From Histomonas meleagridis (lineage: Eukaryota; Parabasalia; Tritrichomonadida; Dientamoebidae): a stretch of DNA of 64,000 nt. Under the pieces are notes generated by a model, which was not told where the DNA came from, made no database searches, and worked only from the letters and a program-made list of their open reading frames with translations. This document shows, piece by piece, positions 1-7,580 of this stretch. The stretch covers positions 1,240,001-1,304,000 of the forward strand of contig WSYJ01000036.1 in the NCBI GenBank assembly GCA_020186115.1. Reading direction: 5' to 3'. The translations under genes were made by a program, and so were the position numbers. Position 1 is the stretch's first letter. Each line of letters opens with the position of its first letter.

Positions 1-1
1 T

Positions 2-1174
2 ATAGAGGATGCATACATAAAGCAAAAAGAGAAAATGAAAAAATTTTTTATATTTTCTGTTATTTCACTTGACATTTCAGTGTTTTCGGATAATTTTCTG
101 ATTCAATCCGAATTCATAGAACCTAATGAATTAATTAACACATACAAACAAAAAGATTCACCAATATCAATTTTATTATTGTGTAATTCGATTAGTCGGA
201 AATATTTTAATAATGAAAATAATTATAATTTGTTATATAACTATTTAAGTTTTCCTTTAGGAAATAATTTTGATTATTTATTATATCCACCAAAATATAA
301 AATTGAACTTGAACCTAAAATTGAAATTGATGAAAGTTATGTAAATATTTTGATTAATTTAATTCAAGAAAGAAAACACTTTCAAAATTACATTTTTTCG
401 ATTTTATTACACTGTAAATTAAATAATGAACAAAATGAAAAATTAAAAAATATTATAAAAAATGATCAAACAAAAATTTATAATTATTTAACCCCTTCAT
501 TGCTATTTAATGATTCATATTTACATGAAAATAATATTAATTATAATGAATTAATTTGTAAATTTTCGATTTTGCCGCCATCACAAAACAGAGCTTTCTA
601 TCGTTCGTTGTTTGTTGAGTTTATACCAAAAGTGTCGGACAAAATGATTAATGAAGTTATATGCGTTTCTAATTTTATGAATCCATTGTTTTCTTATAGA
701 ACATTTAATACTTTTAATGATGATGTATTTTCGAATATTTTGATGAGAAAATATAATGAAGTTAATATTTTGGATGTTTTTGATATTGTAAGTTTTGAAG
801 TTTTGGATTTATATAAATGTTTAATGAGTAATTTAAGATTTGATCAAAAGACAGAAATATCCGAAAAGATATTTTTGACTGCAATTTCGAAAGCTTCAAA
901 TGCATTTTTCGCATTAGAAGTTTATAAATTATTGATAAAATATAACTTTAATTTAGATGAAAAATTAATGGATCAAAAAATTATCGAAAGTTCGAACTTT
1001 TTGATTTATTGTTTGCTTTGCGAATTGGAATCAAAGAAAAATGAAACAATCAAAGAAAAGATTTGCGAAAAGTTAAATAACGAAAAAGAAAAAGAATTTA
1101 TAACAAAAATAGATTCATACCAAAAGTTCGCTGCATTAATCGAATATGACACCAACCAAGAAAAAACTGAATGA
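2..1174 (+). CDS. unknown protein, C-terminal part (open at left edge)
   Basis: The first ATG is at position 35, but the frame has no stop back to base 2, so the gene probably begins outside the window and this is its C-terminal part (379 residues counted from the ATG). The product is rich in Asn, Ile, Lys and Phe and appears entirely helical, with hydrophobic segments spaced as in an alpha-solenoid. I see no catalytic motif, no signal peptide that is convincing in this context, and no membrane segment. The last residues are charged (Glu/Lys-rich). It is convergent with the tryptophanyl-tRNA synthetase gene. I do not recognise the family; a trichomonad-specific protein is likely. Confidence 0.6.
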   Translation: MEDAYIKQKEKMKKFFIFSVISLDISVFSDNFLIQSEFIEPNELINTYKQKDSPISILLLCNSISRKYFNNENNYNLLYNYLSFPLGNNFDYLLYPPKYKIELEPKIEIDESYVNILINLIQERKHFQNYIFSILLHCKLNNEQNEKLKNIIKNDQTKIYNYLTPSLLFNDSYLHENNINYNELICKFSILPPSQNRAFYRSLFVEFIPKVSDKMINEVICVSNFMNPLFSYRTFNTFNDDVFSNILMRKYNEVNILDVFDIVSFEVLDLYKCLMSNLRFDQKTEISEKIFLTAISKASNAFFALEVYKLLIKYNFNLDEKLMDQKIIESSNFLIYCLLCELESKKNETIKEKICEKLNNEKEKEFITKIDSYQKFAALIEYDTNQEKTE

Positions 1175-1422
1175 TTTAATAAAATTCGGAATTTTTGGAA
1201 TTTTATTCATTTATTGAGAAACGTTTTCATATTATTCTGATATTTTAAACTGAAAATGCGATTAAATTATCATAAATTTTACAGTTGTTAAATAGCCGAT
1301 AGGGAAATTGAATATAAACGATTGTTTTCTATTCAATTCTTTAGTTGTTTTCCAAAATCTTTCAAGCAGAACATATTGTACATGTGAAAGGCATAAACAA
1401 ATTATTTAGATATTTTTATTTA

Positions 1423-2574
1423 TTAATTCCAAACCTTTAACGACTCAAACTTTTCGACTACATCATCTGTAATTTGTTCTCTGCCTTTCTTGTGATCGCT
1501 AACAAGCTTTTGCAGCACCTTGATGAGCCTCTCCTTCAGCTCTTGCGGCGTCATTCTCTCTTCTCCTTCCTTCAGTTCTCCTTTGCCATATCTTCTTTCT
1601 ACCTCTGCCAAGTATTCATCATCGTCGTCGAATACGCTTAGGTATTGGTACACAACGTCTTCCTTCAGGTTGGCGCCTTCGGGTGTCCAATCAGTATGAG
1701 CGCATTCATTAATTTTGCGCGCGATTTCTTCGTCTGAATCTTGGATATAGATAGCAGAGTCGTTCTTGCTTGCAGTCATCTTTGCGCCACCGCCAAGTGC
1801 AGGTATGAATTTGCCATATATTGTTGAAACGCGTTTGGTCTTGAGCCTTTTGGCAATTTCTCGGGCATACCGGAAGTAAGGATCCTGTTCACGACCACAT
1901 GGGATAAGACAATAGACATCATTTGGATGTGTAAATAATTTGACAAAATATTGGGCAAAGGCAGGTGCAATCTGTTTGGCTGGAAACACTACATAACCAA
2001 CACTGTGCTCATCAACAAAGCCAAATAATGATTGAATGACATGAAGTGACATGCATCGGGACATTTCTGTTAAAAAGGGAACATTGATGTCGAAATATTT
2101 GCTCTCACGCATGATAAAGGTCTTCTCTGGATTAAAGCCTTGAGCTAGAATATCTCTGATGTTGGATTCTGTATATTTTTGAATGGTATCCCATGATAAA
2201 TCTTTGTCACGAATGAATTTCTCATCATCAGTAACTTGAACAATGAGAAAACAATCTAGTGCATCTTGAAGATATTTGTTAAAAATAAATGGAACGAGAT
2301 GTCCAAGATGAAGAGCATCGCTTGAGGGACCACGTCCTGTATATAAGTAAATTGTTTTCCCTTGTTCCTTTGCATCAAGAATTTGTGTTAATTCTCGATG
2401 AGCAAAGAAAAGACCACGTCTCATAAATTTATGTGGTCTAACACCAGTAACTTTTTCCCAGCGTTGAAGAATTGCATCATCAAGTGCACCGCATCCAAAT
2501 TCTTCAATAAGGCGTTCTTCTGTCATTTGAGCGGCTCCATCTGTTGCATCAGCAAGTTTGGTATTTGCAGCCAT
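1423..2574 (-). CDS. WARS: tryptophanyl-tRNA synthetase, eukaryotic cytoplasmic type
   Basis: This class I aminoacyl-tRNA synthetase charges tRNA-Trp for cytosolic translation. The Rossmann catalytic domain carries the HIGH-like motif as ALHLGH in the segment beginning GRGPSSDALHLGH (about residues 80-92), and the second signature as KMTASKND (about residue 265), the archaeal/eukaryotic form of KMSKS. The order of motifs and the C-terminal helical part fit the eukaryotic enzyme. At 383 residues it has the catalytic core without the WHEP extension found in animals. The ATG at 2574 is well placed: a promoter-like AAAAAGTGG lies 11 bp upstream. TAATAAATAAAA follows the coding region, giving a UAAA poly(A) signal. 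Confidence 0.93.
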   Translation of the reverse strand: MAANTKLADATDGAAQMTEERLIEEFGCGALDDAILQRWEKVTGVRPHKFMRRGLFFAHRELTQILDAKEQGKTIYLYTGRGPSSDALHLGHLVPFIFNKYLQDALDCFLIVQVTDDEKFIRDKDLSWDTIQKYTESNIRDILAQGFNPEKTFIMRESKYFDINVPFLTEMSRCMSLHVIQSLFGFVDEHSVGYVVFPAKQIAPAFAQYFVKLFTHPNDVYCLIPCGREQDPYFRYAREIAKRLKTKRVSTIYGKFIPALGGGAKMTASKNDSAIYIQDSDEEIARKINECAHTDWTPEGANLKEDVVYQYLSVFDDDDEYLAEVERRYGKGELKEGEERMTPQELKERLIKVLQKLVSDHKKGREQITDDVVEKFESLKVWN

Positions 2575-2584
2575 TAGCCAATGG

Positions 2585-2593
2585 CCACTTTTT
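2585..2593 (-). promoter_or_regulatory. AAAAGTGRC-type promoter motif upstream of the tryptophanyl-tRNA synthetase gene
   Basis: In gene orientation the sequence is GAAAAAGTGGCC, directly before the start codon. The same word (AAAAGTGAC or AAAAAGTGG, sometimes reversed) precedes the TRAPP, M3 peptidase, phosphotransferase, cap methyltransferase, CYRI and tetraspanin genes in this window. The role as a core promoter element is inferred from recurrence only. Confidence 0.4.
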
Positions 2594-2893
2594 CAATTCA
2601 AATTGAATTTTTCCCAAAATTTTACCTGTTCATCAAGGCAAATTTAACTCTGAAATTTAATAGAGGAGGGTTTTCTTGAAACTTATCCTTTTCATTATGC
2701 ATTCAAACAATTAATGGAATTCTTCACATTGCACGTGTAATATTCATACATGAATCCTTCGACATCAACGGTAATTTTGGGGTGGGCCCAAAACAGGACT
2801 TTTGGACATAACGATAGAAGTTTACAAAATGCCACTTTCTCACTTTTTGCGGGAATAACCGTGGGTGAAAAAAAGTTCTGAGGCATTATAAAA

Positions 2894-3435
2894 ATGATAA
2901 AAAGGGCTGCAAGGTTATTGTTTTGGGAATAGACGGGGTTGGTAAAACGTCATTAATAAGACGCCTCACCGAGGGATATTTTGAATACGGCTTTGCTTTT
3001 GCAATATTTGATTTTTACAATTATACTATTCAAATTGAAAATAAAAATGTTAAATTTAATATATGCGACTACCGAAACAGTTGCAGCCCGTACGGTAATA
3101 TCAAAAGAATATTATCAAATTTGATAAAGGAAAATGATTTCTTCATCATTTGTTATGCAATTGATAATCCTATCTCTTTCGAAAACGTTGAAGAATTTTA
3201 TAACACAATAGTGTTAATAAAAGGTAAGCAAGCTCCAATTATCATATTGGGGAATAAATGTGATCTTGAAGAAAAACGAATTATCCTGCAAATCAAAGGA
3301 AAAGAATTAGCTGCAATCCTAGGTTGTAGTTTTTTTGAGACATCTGCCCTTTCTGACATAAATATCAAAGAACCATTTATAGAATTTGCCAAGGACATCA
3401 TGAAGCAAAAGAAGAAAAAGAAATTTTTTAATTAA
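2894..3435 (+). pseudogene. divergent Ras/Rab-like GTPase, apparent 1-nt frameshift at its start
   Basis: The product shows a P-loop (GIDGVGKTS), the NKCD guanine-specificity motif and an ETSAL G5 motif, so it is Ras-superfamily. The switch II motif DxxGQ is replaced by DYRNS, which removes the catalytic Gln region; the C-terminus is a Lys tract without prenylation cysteines. No ATG exists in the reading frame: the frame is closed by TGA at 2866 and the first in-frame Met is near the C-terminus. An ATG at 2894 lies in the neighbouring frame, and adding one A to the A5 run at 2899-2903 would join it to the GTPase frame with a normal N-terminus. It may be an assembly indel, a real mutation, or non-AUG initiation. 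CACTTTTT and AACCGT promoter-like words lie at 2830-2863. The stop forms TAAAT. Confidence 0.7.
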
Positions 3436-3744
3436 ATGAATGTTTTTTATTTTTTTATTTTTTTTTTTTTTTAAACTAATTTTTATGAATAGTGTGTGAA
3501 TGAAATGTAACATTATAATAAAATGATTTACATATTTAAATTTTTGAGTTTGAAGCCAAAAGAACTAAACCCAAATTAAACTATGATTATTTTAATGATT
3601 TGTTTTCAAATAAAAATTAAAATTGAAACATCTCTTAATCTGTGGAATTGACTTAATACTAATTGTGGATAACTATTCACATGATTTATTGCAACAATTA
3701 TTAAAAATTAGAAAGCAAAATTATTATATTGAGGAATCTAATTT
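3436..3744. other. intergenic, no gene seen
   Basis: AT-rich spacer with a T-rich tract near 3450-3472 just after the GTPase stop. I see no coding potential or RNA gene. It ends at the target duplication of the transposon. Confidence 0.6.
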
Positions 3745-3759
3745 TTGTTCTTTGAGATT
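3745..3759. repeat. target site duplication, left copy
   Basis: TTGTTCTTTGAGATT, repeated perfectly at 5277-5291 and directly abutting the transposon end. Discrete TSD lengths of about 4, 15 and 25 bp are, as I recall, described for IS481EU elements of parabasalids. Confidence 0.85.
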
Positions 3760-3764
3760 TGTTC

Positions 3765-3794
3765 TAACCCGATTTGGTCTCCAAATAAACGGTC
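3765..3794 (+). repeat. left terminal inverted repeat
   Basis: 30 bp, identical to the reverse complement of 5242-5271. Five further outer bases (3760-3764) match at three positions. Confidence 0.9.
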
Positions 3795-3991
3795 GCTAAT
3801 GTAAAGCAATCAAAAAGTTGTTGGTTCTATTTAATAACTATACATAAAAACTGTCATGAAAGTGCATAATTTCTAGAATTTTGATTTACCAAGGTAATAA
3901 AAATATTATTCATGAATTTTCTGTATCAATTTAATATTGTAATACTTCATTAATATTATTTAATTTTAAATTCTTTACTCACTTTCTATGT

Positions 3992-4957
3992 ATGGAGAGA
4001 GGTCCTTATAAGCAACGAATCTATACATTCGAACAAATATTAGAATTCGAATGAAGAATAAAAGAACACAAGCAAACAATCAAAGGGCTGATGAAGGAAG
4101 AAAAAATAGGAATCAAGCGCCTTAAAAAAGAATTTGCTCTTGCTCAAGTTCCATTTCCAGAGATCCAACGGGGAAGAAAGCCATCAGAGATCACACAGGA
4201 TGAAATAGATGCAGTCATTGAGTATCGAAAAAAGTTCGCTGTGGGCTATCAAAAATGCGCTTTTGCATTGATGAAGAAGAATATTGCAACGATATCAGCT
4301 CGAAAGTGTGCCTCGATATATGAATCGGAGGGTCTTTTTCTATATGAGCATGAATATATAGAAAAGGATGAAGAAAGAATTAGATATGTTGCAAAAATGG
4401 TGGGCCAAATTTGGCACACGAATCTGCATTAAATCGATGATCTCATCATTAAGCAAGAAAATGGGAGCGAAGTACGAAGCGAACAGTACATTGTTGCATT
4501 TCTTGATGATAGATTCCGCTTTATCATTCATGCAACCATTGTGTTAAACAAAGAAAGCTCAACAATTGCTCAACAATTAGAGATTGCACTCACAAAGGCC
4601 TCAGCTCCTGCTCGGATTGTTATCGACAATGGAGGGGAGTTTGTTGGTAAACCCTTCCAAGCTATTCTTTCACACAATGGGATAAAAGATTGGCGAACTG
4701 CACCATACACACCACAACAAAATGGGAAAATGGAAAGGTGGTGGGAAACATATGAAAGATCAAAAGGTGCATCCGATCTTCAAACTGTCATCCATGAATA
4801 TAACTTTGCATGGAGACACCACGGTCTCCATGAAATGACATGAAAGTGGATGACATGAAAGTGGATGACACCATCAGACATGTGGCTTAGTGAACCTCAT
4901 TGGTCACCTGGATGCCCTGACGGAGTTGAATTCGTCAAAAAGATATCTGCTAAATGA
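3992..4957 (+). pseudogene. IS481-like DDE transposase, broken
   Basis: One frame can be followed from an ATG at 3992 to TGA at 4955-4957, interrupted by stops at 4052, 4430, 4841 and 4856. The integrase core is recognisable: WHTNLH at the first catalytic position (Asn where Asp is expected, followed at once by the stop at 4430), VIDNGGEF with the second Asp, and NGKMERWW with the Glu. After TAPYTPQQNG the C-terminal part HHGLHEMT continues past a 30-bp insertion as PSDMWLSEPHW. The insertion is two tandem 15-bp units, each bringing a TGA. Two nonsense codons, a catalytic change and an insertion mean the copy cannot make transposase. Confidence 0.85.
4835..4864 (+). repeat. 15-bp tandem duplication inside the transposase
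   Basis: ATGACATGAAAGTGG occurs twice in a row and is followed by ATGACA again, so a 30-bp in-frame insertion separates the codons for HEMT from those for PSDMW. Both units contain TGA in the transposase frame. Confidence 0.8.
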
Positions 4958-5241
4958 AAATTTAGCATTATTTTTTCTGAATGAGGTGTTTAGATTCTTT
5001 ACCAAGCTTTGCCATACAAAGCTTGGTGATCGATGGAGATAATCGATCGACTGATCGATTGATCAACATCAACCGACCCACCTGTTTTGTATTCTGTTGC
5101 AGTTGAAATTGCGTTATCACCAGTATGGTCTGGCCACAACCGTCCCAATTAGCACAAAAACATTGCACACAAACACCGATCAATAACCGACCAATCGAAT
5201 AGATAACAATCAAAACCGTTAATTTTTCCATTACGATAAAG

Positions 5242-5271
5242 GACCGTTTATTTGGAGACCAAATCGGGTTA
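5242..5271 (-). repeat. right terminal inverted repeat
   Basis: Perfect 30-bp inverted partner of 3765-3794. Confidence 0.9.
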
Positions 5272-5276
5272 CTACA

Positions 5277-5291
5277 TTGTTCTTTGAGATT
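5277..5291. repeat. target site duplication, right copy
   Basis: Second perfect copy of TTGTTCTTTGAGATT, abutting the right end of the element. Confidence 0.85.
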
Positions 5292-5334
5292 AACCTCCAA
5301 ATTTATCATTGAAACCGTTTTTCAGGTTTGTTCG

Positions 5335-7365
5335 ATGAGTATTTCGGCTAAACGGTTTTTGCAGGAAAATTCTAAACATTTTTACTACTTTGTTTAATTT
5401 TAGCTGTTTTATTGCTTATTTTATGCGAATATTCAACATCAATATCTCGTTTAAGGGATGGTGAAATATACACTAGAGGCAATTTTAATCCTTTCATGAA
5501 ATTATCAATTCCACAATATGGGCCATACACAAATAATCCGAGTTTCATATATAAGTCTTTATCCAAGTCAATGTGTATTCGAAGAACCAGGTTTAGTTTC
5601 GAGTTTGCACGTCTTTTTGATAAACATTTGGATAATAGTCAACTTTCAAAATCGAATATATTAATATTTGGAGGCATGACATCTGTTGGTTCATCACTTA
5701 AACGATTATTTCATAAATTTAATATATCTTTTGTTTCTGTTAATGGTATTAATGAAATTGATTTTTCTACACCTGATTCATATAAAGTTTTAAATACAGT
5801 TCGTATAGCGAAAGCGATCATAGCCTATCAACCTCCATTAGTACGTCATACATATTCAGATGGTTATAATTATACGGTAAATATATCGACAAAATATATT
5901 TCAGGATTATCAAAATATTTCAAAAAAAAAACGAATTCCATTTACTTTTGTTGCGACACAACCTATTTATAACGAGACAGATATTGTAATTAAAAATGGC
6001 GGCAATGTCATTGAAATTCCATATTTAATTGATTCTAAAGCAGTAAAAGATCTTGAAAATCCGACAATGCGAGCAGTTCGTGAATGTTTAAAAGTCAATT
6101 ATACAAACGTTGAATATTTGCCATTTCTTAAATATGAAAGTATTACTTCCGATGAAGTTGCTAAATTCGTAATGAATGTCTTCAATCCGAAAGGACATAT
6201 TTTACTTAAAGGTCATTCTACTATTGATATTGAAAGTGCAGTTAAAATCGCACTTAAGTCAGCTAACATTTCGAAATGTTCCGTTCATTTCCATAACTAT
6301 TCACATAAAGTAAGTTATAACTCAAAATATAATTTCAAGAAATTTATAGGTCAAAAAGATACTGATGTAAAAACACTTATTGCAGATGCATATAAAGGTT
6401 TCAAATTAAAACAAAATCCAGACAAAAAATATTACGCATCAATTGTTCTCACAGGTCGTAATGATGGTTATGGTATTGGGTTTGAAAATCGTGCGCAAAA
6501 CTTTCTTAAAGCTATTGATTATGCACTTAAAGTTGTTCCACTTGCAGATGTCGAAATTGTCCTTGTCGATTATGCGACGCCTGTTAAGAACAAGTTATTA
6601 TCAGAGGTGTTAAAGGTTCCATCCGGTTTACATGATAAGATTCGATTTATAGTTGTTCCACCATCAGTTCATACTATGTTAGAAGAACGCTATCAAACGA
6701 AATATGATTTTCTTGAATATGTTGCGAAAAACATTGGAATCCGTCGCTTGTTTGGTAAGTTTATCTTGACGACGAATGCTGATTGTTTATTCCCAACTGA
6801 ATTCTTCGAGTTAATTGCAGCTCATCAATTTAATTCGGCTGTAGTTTATAGAGGAAATCGTTGGGATTTAAAGCCGGATACATTAAAGACACATAATATT
6901 ACTATGGATAACCTCATAAAGATTATATCCGAAACATGGACAGTTAGTAATATGGATATAGTCCAATGGTGTACTGACTTCGATTATAGATTCGCCGTAA
7001 TCGATTCATGTCGTGAATATAAACGTAAAGCGGCTTCATGCGCACCTGGAGACTTCCAAATGTTGTCGAAATATATGTGGGAGGCAGTACAGGGATTTAA
7101 TGAAGTCCCAGCAAACCCCGCAACAGATTCTGTGTTCATCGCAAGAATGATGAAATTAATGCCAGGCTATATGCCAATGTTCGTACACCCATTGTTCTTA
7201 CATCAATATCATAATCAGTCGTACGGAAAAAGAAAAATATTTCCAAAAGAAAAGCCCGCAAAAAATGATTATTGCTGTATCGGAAATTGTATTTCTTGCG
7301 CACCGTTTTATGATCGTAATGATTGGGGACTTATTAATTATACATTTAGAGAAATAATGTTTTGA
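5335..7365 (+). pseudogene. type II membrane protein: SDR-like N-terminal part and GT-A-like glycosyltransferase, two frameshifts
   Basis: Three frames read as one protein. From the ATG at 5335 a short cytoplasmic tail (MSISAKRF...) runs to a T5 tract at 5379-5383. In the next frame a strong membrane anchor follows (LLLCLILAVLLLILC, about 5382-5426), then a Rossmann-like segment (ILIFGGMTSVGSSL) resembling RmlD-type reductases. At an A10 tract (5922-5931) the frame changes again, and the protein continues as RIPFTFVATQPIYN into a C-terminal half with a glycosyltransferase look: an NADC acidic motif after FILTTNAD, a Cys-rich end and TDSVFIARMM. Each shift is one base in a homopolymer, so assembly error is possible; decay is the alternative. 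The architecture suggests a Golgi sugar-modifying enzyme; the substrate is unknown. An AACCGTTT word lies at 5313-5320. Confidence 0.6.
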
Positions 7366-7580
7366 TAAATTTGTCTTGTTTTTTATATAAATTTTTGTAC
7401 TAAACACCTAAAATTATATTAAGAAATAATATTATGGTGAATTGTTTTTGTATAAAAAAATAATGTGTTTAAACACTGACCATAAATATGAAATTCTGTG
7501 CGTTTTGATCGGCTATGTCAAGAATTGATGACATGTTGCGTCACTTTTAAAGACATGCTATGTGACATGAAGCAGAAAAA
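7366..7580. promoter_or_regulatory. promoter region of the Trs120-like gene
   Basis: A short spacer. GTCACTTTT at 7540-7548, 33 bp before the ATG, matches the recurring motif (here in reverse orientation). TGATAAAT at the preceding stop codon supplies a UAAA poly(A) word. Confidence 0.4.

Larger units (their letters stand above)
3760..5276 (+). mobile_element. IS481EU-like DNA transposon, defective, 1517 bp
   Basis: The element begins TGT and ends ACA. Its terminal inverted repeats are perfect over 30 bp (3765-3794 against 5242-5271, starting TAACCCGATTTGG) and extend to 35 bp with two mismatches. A 15-bp direct repeat flanks it exactly. It carries one broken DDE integrase-like transposase on the plus strand (3992-4957). 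The combination of an rve/IS481-like transposase, short TG..CA ends and a 15-bp target duplication matches the published parabasalid superfamily IS481EU (recalled, not searched). It sits between the divergent GTPase and the glycosyltransferase, ending 59 bp before the latter's probable start codon. Confidence 0.85.

Noticed and set aside
2695-2886. 63-residue open frame on the minus strand
   Set aside because: It lies over the GTPase promoter (CACTTTTT and AACCGT words), has no conserved features, and its codon use looks random.
3450-3475. Poly-T tract as an RNA polymerase III terminator
   Set aside because: No Pol III gene (A/B box) precedes it; it follows the GTPase stop and is common composition here.
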